In this document: positions 1 through 13,027 of the stretch, one piece after another
How the letters are laid out: every line of letters starts with the position of its first letter
Numbering within the stretch: the first letter of the stretch is position 1
Source: Bryoerythrophyllum caledonicum
Lineage: Eukaryota; Streptophyta; Bryopsida; Pottiales; Pottiaceae
Direction: 5' to 3'
Assembly (NCBI GenBank): GCA_963971425.1
Contig: OZ020519.1
Coordinates: 8,386,028-8,450,027, forward strand
Length of the DNA: 64,000 nt
The notes under the pieces: generated by a model
What the model was told of the DNA's origin: nothing
Database searches by the model: none
What the model saw: only the letters and a program-made list of their open reading frames with translations
Made by a program: the position numbers and the translations under genes

Positions 1-564
1 TGATGATGCTGAAGAATGTTGCTGCGTCAAGCTCAGCATTCTCTCTTAAAGTACGAATATTTGCGCACGCTCGCATTGCGTGCTGATTTAAGTAGTGAAT
101 GAGTGATTTTTTGTTGTTCCTCTTACGAGCAGTTTGAGTTCTGTCGTTCCTATTTTTGACAGAGATTACGGTATTTACTGGGTCAAATATTCTAGTAGTG
201 GCAAAATTTTGCTAGCTGGGTTTTGATTTTGTGTTTTTTTCATTGTCGTGAGCAGCTCAGTCAGTTCGCGGAGAGCATTTGACGGTGGAGGTGACTTTGG
301 TGCAAAGAGACCAGCATATTTCTGCGGCCTTGAGGAGGCAAACGAGGTCGGCAAGGGTGACTGAGTATGCCATGGAAGTTATCTGGGAGAGCGAGTTAAG
401 TATGAAGTGGTTAGATTCCATGGAAAACTGATGCAGAACTTTGACGAGAGTGGTATGGGAAGGAGTTCCTGCTTGAACAGACATGAGAGCTGGAACTATG
501 CTATGCGAGAGAAGCGCAGAAGGTGGACATTGTCACATGAAGAGCAGATTGTAGCAAGTGTGGC
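1..564 (+). other. 5' flank and probable leader of GCP2-A
   Basis: No gene is recognised here. The stretch leads directly into the GCP2 start at 565, so it probably holds the promoter and 5' untranslated region. A possible splice acceptor (gagcag before 257) would fit a leader intron, but this is a guess. I see no convincing TATA box. Copies B and C do not contain this DNA. Confidence 0.4.
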
Positions 565-3500
565 ATGATGGCGGAATCTTATGATTCTGACGATGACTCC
601 TACCCAGACATCCTTCCATTAGAGCTTGACGAAGACTCGGACGCCAGCAGTCCGTTCTCTAAGGTCTTTCATCCTTAACATTTAGACAATTTGTAGCTGT
701 GTAATTTCTGGTTACTGAGTTGGAGTATATGAATCACAATTGCGATTTTAATTCATGTTGAGATTTTATTGTCCTATGCTTAAGCTGAGACGTAAGGAGC
801 TAGGATGAGCTTCTAGTTGTTTAATTCATCATGGAATGCCCTTTGCCAAGCCACAGGAGGCATGTTCGGACCATGCTAGCTTTTAAGGAATATATTATGT
901 GAATCATAAATAGTTATTGCTTATGTGAATTGCAGCCGCTTACCGTCATCGATGTGGAACATTACGTGGATAGCACGCAGCCGACGGAGGGGAAACGCGT
1001 TGTTTCTGAGCGGTCAGAATTGTTGGAATCTGATTCTTCCATTGAAAAAAGTAAGTTTGAATTGTTCATCTCAATTTAAACAACACTGCTTCAACCTTTT
1101 TATTTTATGTATCCATACACTCATGATGACCAACCAATGGTGGTTCGCATCAACGGATCAAAAGAGCAAGATTCTGTTCATACGTAGCACCTTCTGAACA
1201 TGGGATATATATAAACTCTGGGGTCGTGATATTTCCCAAGTAAAACGGAGACAAATTTGGTATGGAAGTGAGATATAGTAGGAGACTCAGAATTATACTT
1301 TTTTCCTTTAACATGGAAGAAAGCAAGATTGTGAGATGTTTAAGACGAACGTAATTCCTGTATCAGAAGTGTGTATCACGATTCTAGTCTAGTATGCTGA
1401 ACTTTTGAGTTGAATCTCACGACATGTTTACTATTTTGTTCATTTTGAAGGCTTGGAGAGCTCTTCCGGTGTTCCGTATCCAGAGACTCCCAGGTGGAAT
1501 TCTGAGAGACCGTATCTTACTGGCCGTCACGTTTTTCAGGTGTTACACTGAACCGGTATCTCATTTTGCAAACAAATGCAAATAATTAATTATTCAGTAC
1601 TTTGCTGTTTGATCTCATTCCACCATATATCTGTTTAATCTTCGGATTGCTTTCTAAGTACTCTGTGTCACAAGCTGAGGTCATGCTCATCATTTGTCAG
1701 TTGTTGATTGTTGATCTGTGACTGATGTTCTGTTGGTCGTGTGAGCGTTTCAGGATGATGATTGTGCGAGTTCGGGGGTGCGTAAACGTATGAAGTACGT
1801 TTGATCTCTTCACGCTATCTCCTCTCTTTGAGAATAAATTACAGTGTCTCACGTGAGTCTGGTGTACAATGGCCTGGCTGTGGAGCGAAAGACTCTCTAT
1901 TTACGACGGTTCCTACGAAGCTGCTGTATTCTTCTAAGTTCTAGCCTACGTGAAAGAATTGCTCTTCGAACACACTTTGTTTATATTCTTCAGAGTCATT
2001 TGTTTAGAAACTACCATTTCTTATAGTTCAATTACTTTCTCATGCAGGAAGATGGAGAGTGTTCAACGGCTCGATGCATATTGTCCATCTGTTCAGGTAC
2101 TGTTGCCCTTGTAAGTATGCAAGAAAATGGCTAATTTAAATGTATTCGTCCTTGCAGACTCTTGGGAATTAGTACAGAAAGCAAACAATTTCTGAAACTT
2201 TATATTACTTTCTAATATGCTCTTAATAATCAATTTTTGATTCAATCCGTCCTCAAAAAATCATATATATGGAAGTGTAATTGGTTTCCTCAGGAACTTA
2301 TTATTGTAGACGAGTTGTTGGCTGCCATGATGGGTATCGATGGCAACTATGTGCGTGTTCGAAAGGGTCGGGAGAATGAGTTATCCTTCGTTTTTTACGT
2401 GGACCCAAAGCTGAATAGCTCATTACACGTACGCCCACACAATTCTTCTCTTTTCATTTTAACGTGTGCCACTTTTTGATTAAAGGATGGTTGAATCCGC
2501 TTCATAATGTTGGGACGCAGGAGCTTGCCAATCGAATCCTTCCGATTTGTGAGAATTACATGGTTGTGAGCCAGTTTGCTGAAGGAAGGTCACAGAACAA
2601 GCATGGCTTGACCAATCATGCATTTTCTGCTGGTTTGAGAGCTATTCTTCTGGTGGGTGGTGCTGTCTTTGCAGCTAAACCTTTAGTTACAGATACAAAT
2701 GTAATTACTTCAGATGGAGGGGATCAATGTCAATAGTTTTCTGTGGCCCCCAATGCTGTCACTAATTGTTTTTTGGCATCTAATGAATTTCATACTGCTG
2801 GACCTGCAGGATTACCATGCCATGGTTGCACAGCTAGAGCATCAGTACCGGTTGGGACGATTATCCTTGCCGGGGCTGTGGTTTTTTGTCCAGGTAACTC
2901 TATCAAGAGTTCTATTGTCCGTCGTAGCGTACACCATTCCTCTTTTGTTTCTCAAGCCATGCTGCGACTTGTGAATACAAGTTCTTTGTTACGTCCAGCC
3001 AATGATGGGAGCGATGCATTGTCTTTCGGTGGTATTGAAGACAGCGATAGTGCAGGACGCATCTGGTGCTGCTTTGTTGAACTTGCTCCACAACCAGGTA
3101 CATACTCCACTGTGTCTTTGAGCAATTGCTGTCGGGATTTTTCCAGAAGAATTCGGGCAAGGGGTTGCGAAGTGTGCAAACCTGAAAGTATTTACTACAT
3201 GTTTGAAATTGATCGAAGTTCGTTTCTGAAAAATAATAGGCAACAGCTATGGCTGGGGACAGTGCTGTCAGGACTTTACTTCAGAAGCTTACGCATGCAG
3301 CAAGTTCTCCATATTTTAGAATTTTAGAGAGGTAAATCATAATCCTCTCTTGGTTTTCAGACCCGGCAAGGTTGCACCTACAGAACCCTTCATTATTCTC
3401 CGTGGCACGGGCTATTTCGTTTGTCTTTCAAGCCTGATGTTCTAATAGAGGTGTTTCTGGTAATGATATGACCAAGGCAGGTGGGTGTATGAAGGGGTTA

Positions 3501-6500
3501 TTGATGATCCGTATGGGGAGTTTCTGATTGAAGAGAATAAGACACTGGAAAAGGTACCACTTGTATGACGTTGACTTAAAAGCACTGAAATTATAAGATT
3601 GGATATCTTGCTTAGCAGTGTAGGGGCAGTTACCAAAGAGCTACACAGTAATATGTCATGAAGGACCTTAGCAATATCTTAATGGTTAACTTGTTTGAGG
3701 CTGCATACTGTGCCAGGAGAGTTTGAGTCAGGATTACTATGCAACATACTGGCAGAAACGGTACAGCCTGCGTAACGAAATCCCGGAATTCTTAGCATCT
3801 TCCGCTGAAATCATTCTTACCACAGGAAAATACTTGAATGCCATTCGGGAATGCGGACTATGTATACAGGTTTGTCAGTCTCAACTTGAGAAAGCATCCC
3901 CTATGGTACATCTTGTAAGTATTAATCTATTTATTCTTGCATTGAAATATCGTATGATATGCATGTGTATGTTGAACTCGCGGCCATTGATATTCCTCCA
4001 GGGTCCATCATTTGAAGAATTAAGGGTGGCCAATCCAATCTCCAGAAGGCCGTATTTGGAGCGTATCAACATTGCGCACAACTATGCAAGTGCAGAGCTG
4101 CTTGATCTTATTGTAAACAAGGTAATACAATGTTTCTGCATCATTAATACATTATTGCTATATCATTAATACATAGTTGCTTACACAATCCATTGATTCG
4201 GACAGAACATAACGTCATAGAGTGAAAGTATCTTTTGGAATATTTTTTTCTGAGCGTCAGCTTACACTCCTACAGATTTTCCTTGACTTCAATTTACATT
4301 CCTCTGAGCCTCTTTGACTTCGTGGCTTTTCATCTCTTAGACTGTAAACTGGGCATATATCACTAAGAGCATGTTTGCGTAAGCGTAGTTTGTTCTTCCC
4401 AAGCTCTACATCAACCAGCCTTTGCAGCATTGTTCTGACAACACCTCCACAGAATGTATATGATTTCTCCTTTCGTATTACTTCATGTACAGTTCTCGTC
4501 GAGTGCATTACCTATACCTTGTCTAAAGCCTGACTCTCTCTCTCTCTTTCTTTTATTTCATCCATTTCTGCAGTTTGACCTCGTGGGAAGGCTACGCTCT
4601 GTGAAACACTACTTCTTCATTGATAAGGTATGCCTTCGGATCTTGCTGAATTCATTTTAAACTTCAGATGGTAATTATTCAAGTTCATTCATTCGTGCAG
4701 AGTACCTAGGCTCTTGTTATGCGAAATTTTCTATGATGTGTTTCATCACCCATATAGGGACTATACTTTTTCTTTGACCTCAATTGCATCTGAGCTTCGT
4801 ATTACTACTCGGTTTTGTGATTGTAAAATACAGGGAGATTTCATGGTCATCTTCATGGATACAGCCAAGGATGAACTTGCGAAAAGACCGGCAGCCTTGT
4901 CGAAGGAGAGGCTACAGGTACGCCGCTTAGAAGCTACACATTCGCGAGTACTTGCCTTTCCGAATACATGACTTGTTCAGTATTAACTGTGAAAGTGGAG
5001 ATGTTATGTGCTCGGCTAGTAAAGCTAATTCATTGATGTGTGTAGTCACTATTGGAGCTGGCTCTAAGGACATCGGTCGCGGCATCGGATTCATACCACG
5101 ACGACCTCACGTGCATCATTGTAATTTTTCCTTCAATACATGGTAGACAATCAGGTGATATCTGTATCCGGGTTATAACAAACCTCGGCGCTAGATTCCG
5201 AGATCGTTACTTCCAGTACCAGTTTTGTTGAGTTTGATTTTGATAACATGGCCTGCCAATGTAGATCTCTGTTCTCTTTTGCAATAACGACTCAAATAAG
5301 TATTATTTCCTTGTCAACATGCACAGAGCATTCTCTGTCATCTGCTAATTCGAGAACCTGATTATTCCTCTTACGTTTGCAGGAGAAGTCAACACTCCAG
5401 ATGCAGCTACAGAAACTCATGCTGAACGACAATGGTTCAGCCATTCGGAATGTGCAAGCAGGGGTTAGCAATACCTTTGGGGGTGCAACAGGGACCATAA
5501 CTGGCATAGACATTTTTGTTCTGGACTACAAGGTTAGCACATCTTCCAGTACGATGAAACTTGAGTTTTCTTTTGAATCTGTCTATTGCCACAGATAGAA
5601 GTGTTGAAAGTTGTGGATGCCTAAAGTGGTGAGTGGGTGTGTTTCGATACTCATTAAGGTTAGATGGCCCGTGTCGTTGGTGCTATCAAGAAGAGCTTTG
5701 ACCAAGTATCAACTTATATTTCGACATCGTTTCCATTTCCAGCACGTGAGGCGTCAGTTGTGTGCTGCCTGGCAGACCCATCAGGTTTGCCGGACTATCC
5801 TCGAATCCATTTATTTCGTGCAGTCGTTATGGCACATGTATGGTCGAAATATGATTTTTTGTACTTTCAACCTCCATTTATTTTAACCATGATTTTTACA
5901 TGGCAGCTGGCTACCCGTCCGTTTGATATCACTGGCACAGCTCTTTCTAGGTCGTACGCAGTGTGCCAACGCATGCTCCATTTTGTCCAGAGCTTCGAGC
6001 ATTACATGACTTTTGAGGTAATATGTATTGATAGCACGTTCCCGTTCAGAAGAATCAAACAATAAATTCTGTAATATTCCAAATCTTTGGGCAGGTCAAC
6101 AATGATTATACATTGTTGGCAGGTGTCGCTGATACGAACATTTGTTTGTGCAGGTACTGGAACCAAATTGGCACAGTTTACACAACAGTTTATTCTGCTC
6201 AAATAGTGTGGACGAGGTACAGTGACACGCTATGAATACCAATTAATCCAGAGTGATTCTTCTTTCAAACTAATATTGGAAGAGCATATTCATATCCTGA
6301 TGATTTTGTTTACTCTTGGTTAGATTCTTCTCATTTTCGTAAGTTCTGGTAGGGCAGGTTATGCAACAGCATGAGTCCTTCTTGGATAAGTGCCTCAAGC
6401 AATGCATGTTCTTCTGGCCTGAAATTTTCAAGGTAAACACCTGATCACTTAAATTAGTAATCGATCGCAAGAGCATTTTGAAAAGCAGATGACTTGTTTG

Positions 6501-7330
6501 GTATGAATTTGAGAGAAATACGGATTTCCCTGTTTAGAGGCAAATATTGGACTTGCCATCATTTGAAAGCTATTGTATTGACTAGCAAGCTTGCAACGTA
6601 TGAGGTTCAGATGTCCGTCAGGGAACATTATATATGATTCGGTCGAATTACTTGTTGAAATCGAACTGACAATCTGTACGTAGACTTTGCACATGATGCA
6701 TATTTCCGAATGCATCATCACATGGTTGGCTTGGTCTACGAGAAGAGTAACCCAACCCACTTCCGTTGAGTCTAGTGGTGTGGATTGCAGAGCGTGGATA
6801 ACTTGAAAGCTCTTTGTCTTCAATATGCGACAGCTACTCAGTGGTTAATACCGGCGTTGTTTACTAAGGACGACGGATATAATGTGGAGTCACCACGATT
6901 GGTGGTGTCGCTGCAATCCGACTTCTCCTCTCATAGGAGGATATCCAATGGCAGACCTCGCAAACAAGACAAACTCGACCCCAAGCGAGCCAGACAAGCA
7001 GCAGACGATAGAAATCTCAAAAACACGATTGGGTGTGTAATCTATGTTTGATTACTATATTTATAAATTTTGCTATATCTCACTTTTTCTTTCTACAAGT
7101 CTTGCAACTTGCAAGCCCGTAAACTGGTGATGAATGTTTACTCTTGTTGTGATGCATGCAGACAAATAGATGCGGATTTCAACAAAGAATTGGGGTCGCT
7201 TGTTGGCTTACTTGTCAGTGAATCACGACAGCAGCCATATTTGGTTCACCTTGTTCAAGCGCTCGAGGCAGTTGAGCGAGCCGCCTCGCACCCTACTTCC
7301 TCGCTTAAGTTGCCCCTAATTAAATTATAA
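565..7330 (+). CDS. GCP2: Gamma-tubulin complex protein 2 (GCP2), copy A, complete
   Basis: GCP2 (Spc97/Spc98 family) pairs with GCP3 and binds gamma-tubulin to nucleate microtubules. I place 23 coding exons with GT-AG introns: 565-663, 936-1050, 1451-1539, 1754-1794, 2048-2096, 2294-2428, 2521-2652, 2810-2893, 2999-3097, 3240-3331, 3481-3553, 3717-3914, 4002-4121, 4574-4627, 4834-4917, 5046-5120, 5383-5532, 5659-5784, 5907-6017, 6154-6216, 6358-6432, 6791-7032, 7162-7330. They sum to 2475 nt, an exact multiple of three (824 aa). Family landmarks include TPRWNSERPYLTGR near the N terminus, WVYEGVIDDPYGEF, ILTTGKYLNAIRECG, RSVKHYFFIDKGDFM, SRRALTKYQLIFR, RQLCAAWQTHQ and LCLQYATATQWL. It is longer than the roughly 680-aa plant norm as I recall it, mainly through an acidic N-terminal extension. 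The start uses the first of two adjacent in-frame ATGs. Exon 12 could end earlier, at 3905. Only this copy is complete. Confidence 0.93.
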
Positions 7331-7555
7331 CATCAGATAGTTTGAGTCAAGTATTCAGTATCATTCCGGTAAGAACTCCATATGTGGGGGATAACAAAAG
7401 CTTCTGCACTGAATCTGTTGAGAGATCGCTGTAGCTTATATCGTAATTGGTTTCGTCAAAGAAGCGCACTAATTGTACCATAATGTTGTGTCACTTCCAA
7501 TTGAGGTCTTGAGTCTTCTACTGGCGTTGAGGTTTTCTCCACATTCTGTACTCAG

Positions 7556-8509
7556 ATGGTCAGGAAACCGGGAGCGAAGAGCAGTGTGGAACAAGACGTT
7601 GTAGACTTGGACCTCGACACCTCAGACTCGGAAGATTCCGACACCAATTCAGTTTCCGTAGCGGAATTCGGACAGTTTCTCATGAACTTCCTGTATGAAG
7701 AGCCTCCCGAGGGAAAAGGGCAAAGCCAACCCCAGGGACTGATGAGTTTCGGATCTGCTGAAAGAAAGAAGAGGCAAAGCCGACCCCTTACAGAATGATG
7801 AATTTCCCATTTGAAGAAGCTTCAATGCGAATAAGGGGTATAAACAAATCCCTCGCCATCACGAAGGCGGACAAAGGTATCTGACTTCTTTCATCCTTTT
7901 GATTGTAAATTCTTACGTTACCATTATGATCTTGAATCCGTGGCACAGAATCTTGTATCTTATTTGGTAGGTAGGTTGCTGATTCGAAAAAAAATATTTG
8001 TTGATTCTGGACAACTAACCGATGCATCATGCTGATTTTTGAACAGAAGTATATGATACTTAACAAGGTGGGGTGTGTCAAGGATCAAAAGCTACGACTG
8101 CGTTACAACTACTGTGAGTCGACTCTATCTAGTCCCCTTTCTTACGACGATCAGACTGTGGAAGACACTGTTCTGAGTCTGCGATGTCACCTTCTCAGTG
8201 AAAGCTTGTAATGAAGCTAATTTTTCAAAAAGAGCAATGTGATCGAATATGAACCCAACGGAAGTACCTCTCGATTCTGAAGAGTTCGAACAGATAATAT
8301 GAAGTTCGCCCACGATCACAATTCGCAGCCCCTTCTAGGTTGGCTCACATCAAGATTGTCGCTGCTCGTCTACACTGACAGAATATTTAAGGTAGACACA
8401 GGTATGCATCCTCCTTTCTATCCTATTATGTTCTGGACTTTAGAATCCTCACTCTAACACTCCTACTATGCTACAGATAGTCTTCTCACTTTCAATGAGG
8501 CTCATTCAG
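7556..8509 (+). CDS. Unrecognised acidic gene or gene fragment downstream of GCP2-A
   Basis: I do not recognise this gene. The first clear stretch opens at ATG 7556 and encodes an acidic, Ser/Asp-rich segment (DLDLDTSDSEDSDTNSVS) followed by FPFEEASMRIRGIN. In copy A the two parts lie in different frames, whereas copy C reads through them as one 108-codon ORF, so A and B may be shifted near 7785 or use a splice there. A second conserved coding-like stretch follows (8044-8211, YMILNKVGCVKDQKLRLRYN). Two short possible exons end near 8393 and 8509. Exon phases do not join cleanly, so this may be a relic. It starts 226 bp after the GCP2 stop, on the same strand, and recurs in all three copies. 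Confidence 0.4.
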
Positions 8510-10590
8510 GTATACCATGTTGAGAATTCAAGGTCCACAAACAATGCGCACAGACTTGCTCTTTTGCGCTGTACTACATTATCATCCACAAATTCTATGT
8601 ACTGCTATGTACTGTGCTGTGTATGTTGCAAAGTTGAGTACAAGAATAGAGGGTGGTTTGATGGAATCCACAAGTTACTTCTCTTCTTCTTCTTTCTCTG
8701 TTTTTAGTATTATAATTATTTTTTTAGTATTCACAGTTTATTCTTTTTAGTAGTATTTAAATTGAGGAGAAGTATTTATGACGCTGTATTGATTTACAAA
8801 TGTTCACTTTCATAGAAAATTCAAAGCAGAAAGTAATCTGTATCATGTGTCCATATATATGTTTCTTATGTCCAAGCTTAGGCGTTCATAGGTCTACTCA
8901 TGAGCAATTTCACATCCACTATTTTGATGAGCAGCAATCAATTTAGCGCTTAGAATCAATGTCACTAGTAGGATTAGATTCTACTAGTACACTAAATTTT
9001 ATGATTAGTGTAGTGGTATGTTATGATTTGAAAGTGCTTTATTTTTTTACTTTTGATGAAAGAGGGTAATCATTGTCAACATGGTTGATAAAAGTATCCA
9101 TTGAGAGTAAAAATTTATAGCATTTGCAAATCATTTTGTATTCCTACATTGAACATAAAATTTAGAGTAGTGATGAACATAGAATTTAAAGTAGTGATTT
9201 CAAGTGTAGTTGTAGGAATGATTATTTAAGTGGTGGAACAAAAGAGCATACCTTCACACCATCTCAAAAAGATTTGTGTAGTATTAAATCACAAGAATTT
9301 GGTGGAAATTATGCATTAATCATTTACACAATTATCACCACTTGAAATTAACCTTTATAGGACCATGAAAATACTTTTCAATATCTGTGTCAAAATCAAA
9401 TTGGGCTTCTTCAAACTAGTGTCCTTTTAATAAATACTCCAAGTAGAGAGGATTATGGGAAATACTTCATTGAAGTAGCTGGCATCATTAAAGATATAGA
9501 TATTAAAAAGATTATTTCATTAATTATAGCTATTGATAAACTTTGCCACTAACCTTTGCACATCTTGCTCAAGTATTGGTCATACCAATAGGAGAAGATT
9601 GAGTTTGCAGAGCGGAACAAGCACTCTAAGGTAGGATGGATCAACTTGAAGACTTGAAAGAAAGCCTAAGGAATTAGATTTATCTATCTTTTGCATCTAA
9701 ATCCCAAAGTTGTGCATAACTTTAACCTCTTTAGGAAATTCCGTCTTCGTATAACTTGACAATATACGGCTCAATATTTGTTGCATTTCCTATAAAAAGC
9801 TATGAATCTAAGGTCACAAAATGAAATATAATATCACAACAAATCAAAACAACAAGAGTTGGTTAAAAGGAATAAAAGGAACTTGGCATCGAGATGTTTA
9901 AAAGTCCAAAATAAATATATTTGGCTTTGCTCACAAGCTTGCATCCACTAAAATTTATGAAAAAAATGGGATGTTGGCAAAGAGACATTTGAAACCATAC
10001 AAATAATAATCTAATACAACTAATTCAATGTGATTAGAAGCTCACATCAAGTGTATCCACCTTTCATTTAAAGCTATTTATAAATGCTATTTATTTAACC
10101 ACCTTACATATTATACTCTAGACATTATGCATTACAATACGCATTGGTAGGGCTGGAACACTCCCTATCGAATTAATTATTTTTTCAAATCCACAGTGGT
10201 TTGGACACAACAGGTTTCACCTAGGTGTTACATGAGTATTTCCTAGATATTATATGGGTATTACCTTAGACAAATTCCTTATATTTTTCAAATTTTTTGG
10301 TCAATCCCTAGTTAAATAATTGTGTGTAATTACAAAAATCAAATGTTCCCGTTACATACCCGTTGTATACATTACTAGTAGACCTGCATGTTGTTTCCAA
10401 CGGAGCATGGATAGTCCCTGATTAAGTCCCAATTCTCCTCGGAAATGCAACCGAGTAAATCCCTAATTAAGTCCTTATCAAGGTTCTGCCACATTTCATT
10501 GTTGAGCTTCATCCTACTCCTATTACTATAAACAAGTTCGTGTCATGCCTTTAAGCGTTCCAAACATCCCCACAAGTTCATATTGTAGTA
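8510..10590. other. AT-rich intergenic DNA, copy A
   Basis: About 2.1 kb of AT-rich DNA with no supported gene. It aligns with 43258-45499 in copy B and with parts of 60203-62742 in copy C. Copy A lacks a roughly 160-bp stretch present in B (about 45070-45235) and C (about 62283-62450). I see no clear terminal repeats that would identify an element. Confidence 0.6.
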
Positions 10591-11814
10591 CACTGGCAAG
10601 CACAAATAGTTGTATAGGAGAAGCTTTATTAGAAAATCACTCATAAGCACTCACAAACACTACTACCATATGTAGCCACCTCTTGCTTGGTAGACATCAA
10701 GAGCTCTTTGAGGCATAGAGAGTATCACTTTCCTAACAACATCAAGCTCTATAATGTACCATATTTCTTGGATCTTCTTCCAAAACTCACTTTTACCAAT
10801 GGGTTTCTTCTCAGACCTTCTCAAACGACAATCTACTTCATTCCAAAGATGTTTTATTGGATTGAGGTAGGTGATTCTTGAGGGTGTCCAATAAACAAAA
10901 AAATTTTAGCGCGCAACCAATCAACATCATAATGTCCAATGTATTTTGGATCATTGTTATGTTGGAAAATAACGTGATCATCTTCTAAACCATGCATTTG
11001 TAGAGTGCCCATATGTTCTGCCTCTAGAATGTTGCAATATACATGATTATCCATCTTCCCTTCAATCAGATGAAACTTTCCAATTCCTTCTCAACTCATA
11101 GATATTCAAACCATTATGCTTTCTCCCTCATGTTTGACTGTAACTTCAACATGCTGATCTAAAAGACGTTCTCCTCTCTTTCTTCAACAATTCTAACGCC
11201 CAATTGAACAGAAAAGATGAATTTGGATTCATAAATTCTATGACATAAGTACGTTACTCCCTCGAACTCCCAATATTCATGCTTGCACTTCGTTGCCCAC
11301 TGCAAATGACATCCTTAGTGTTTCTTTGTCAAAAAAGGGTTTTTGGTCTTCACACATGTTCTCAATCTTTGCCTCTAAAGACTCCTTTTGACTGTATCAT
11401 TATTCAATTGCCTACTCTTGGAATGTAATGCTCTTCTTACAGCTCGAGTTGTACCAATTTTTGGATCATTTAACCTCCTTACAATGTCATGATCACCACC
11501 TTCATCAAGAATTCTAGGTCTACCAGACGAAGTTTTGTCTTTCATACTCCCTCTCTCACAAAACCTTTGCACTATGTCAGAACAAGTGCTTCAAGGAAGG
11601 CCCATATGAGCTCCCTCGCTCATACATCTCAAAAACTATCCTATGTTGTTTCTCAAACCATCTGTAAGCCATAGCAAATCACCAAAAGTCTCTCGAAACC
11701 TAAAAAAAAAAAATACAAAAATCCAAAACAAAAAGCCTCGCATTTGCATTTGAATTGAAAAGATTGTGGTGTGCATATTAAGTTGCACATAAGTTGTGCA
11801 CATGATCACTAGTG
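10591..11814 (-). mobile_element. Tc1/mariner-superfamily element, copy A, inactive
   Basis: The minus strand carries pieces of a Tc1-type transposase. They include an N-terminal helix-turn-helix segment with SSGRPRILDEGGDHDIVRRL (11375-11572), a catalytic-core segment with VIFQHNNDPKYIGHYDVDW (10854-11054) and a C-terminal segment ending in QRALDVYQARGG near 10670. The left end starts cactggcaagcacaaatag after a TA. The right end is a degenerate match finishing near 11814, so that boundary is approximate. In the family NPIE motif the last catalytic Glu is replaced by Lys (NPIKHLW in copy B), so the enzyme should be dead. The element lies at the same place in all three block copies and therefore predates the duplications. 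Confidence 0.75.
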
Positions 11815-11926
11815 AAATATCGTCTTTAACATGCACAAAAGCAATTCATACATGAACAACTTCCTGCTCGCAGCAAAGAAGCAATCACAGCAAAGTTGAG
11901 TTTGACACCATGTTTGACAACTTTAC

Positions 11927-12031
11927 CAGATTTTGTTTATAGAATTGTTTGACATTGATACGTGCTTTCGTGACAGTCTCAATGTCGACGATGAGTGTTT
12001 TTACTACCTCATACCCAAATGTTATTATTGC
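11927..12031 (-). pseudogene. Single SPFH/HIR-like exon, copy A
   Basis: A 35-codon open stretch flanked by AG and GT splice signals on the minus strand reads TFGYEVVKTLIVDIE. This resembles the YGYEIVQTLIVDIEPD segment of plant hypersensitive-induced reaction proteins (SPFH/prohibitin-like membrane scaffolds). The following residues diverge from the family and no other exon is convincing, so it looks like a stranded relic. Copy B has the same exon at 46864-46968. The identification rests on this one motif. Confidence 0.45.
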
Positions 12032-12674
12032 CTGCAAATCACAGCAACTTAGTTGTTACAGAAACATTTCTGTAAACAAAATCTGAAAAATTATGTTGTT
12101 GTTATCATTCTGAGTGCACACCCTACCTTGAGGCTGGGTCGAACGCCGCGTTGAATGAATCCCACTCCAGACCTGCAACTCCGTTCAAATATGAACGCTG
12201 CAACTCCCGTAATTTCTCACTTCCAACGATAAAACGAAGAACTTGAATACAAAGATTTATTTCAAAGGTAACCATCACATATCGCAATGCTTGCATGCTC
12301 AACTTTTAAAAAATATAAAAATACAATTCCAACACACGCATTTCGCGCTACGAGCATGTGTTCGAAGCGGTATGAGCACAAGTTTGCGACACTAATTGGA
12401 TGTGTGAAGCACGTGCACAAGTTTTCAACGCTTTTTTTAAACTCTTTCTTTCAATGTGCACAAATTTTTGATCCTATGTGCATGTGTGTAAAGCACGGGC
12501 AAAAGTTCTTCACTCTTTTTACGACTCTTGCTTGACAAAGTCGCCAACAACTCTTCTGAAGTAACTGCACTCGAAATCGCTTTAGATCTTTGCAGCTGAA
12601 ATGTCGTGGGAGGAAATCACGCTTCATGAATATTTCAGAGTTGTTGAGAGCCACAGGCTCATGCACAGGATCAG

Positions 12675-12682
12675 TATAAATA
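12675..12682 (+). promoter_or_regulatory. TATA box of the P450 gene, copy A
   Basis: tataaata lies 127 bp upstream of the P450 ATG at 12809, a normal plant spacing for a TATA box plus leader. In copy B the corresponding site reads tattaata and the leader is interrupted by a solo LTR. Assignment is by position and match only. Confidence 0.5.
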
Positions 12683-12831
12683 AGGATCGATCGCTTGATC
12701 ATAGCAGCTGGGTTGTTGTGGAAGGAGAGAGCTTCAATCCTCTAGGAAGACGTACCTTGAGTGGTTGCAGCAACTTGGGACGTCGAAGTGAGCATGTACA
12801 CAACAGTCATGAGGAGCGTCATGGACAGCGA

Positions 12832-13015
12832 TGTTGAAAATCACCGCTCTCGACTCAGTATTTTCTGTTCATCCTGTTAGCTTTGTTGCTTTTCATCCTT
12901 CTCCTCTGTTCACTTTGATCATCTCTCATGTATATATTCAGTCTCTGTCTAATACAGTTAAGCGCACTAGCGCAGACCTCACGTTACTTGTGTTGTGACG
13001 TTTTGTACTTCAACA
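12832..13015 (+). repeat. 5' LTR of Copia 1
   Basis: 184 bp, beginning tgttgaaaatcaccg and ending acttcaaca. By eye it is the same as the 3' LTR at 18146-18329. It includes a tatatat stretch that could act as its TATA region. Confidence 0.95.
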
Positions 13016-13027
13016 TGGTATCAGAGC
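13016..13027 (+). other. Primer-binding site of Copia 1
   Basis: tggtatcagagc directly abuts the 5' LTR and is the common plant Copia primer site complementary to the 3' end of initiator methionine tRNA. Confidence 0.9.

Noticed and set aside
257-484. 75-codon minus-strand ORF upstream of GCP2
   Set aside because: No family motif, no splice context and no sister copy. It is most likely a chance frame opposite the leader.
12280-12540. Imperfect internal repeats around gtgcacaagttt and similar motifs
   Set aside because: Degenerate, short and shared with copy B. Not convincing as a defined element.
12601-12837. 78-codon plus-strand ORF before the P450 start
   Set aside because: It overlaps the TATA box and the P450 start in another frame, and its reading is broken in copy B.
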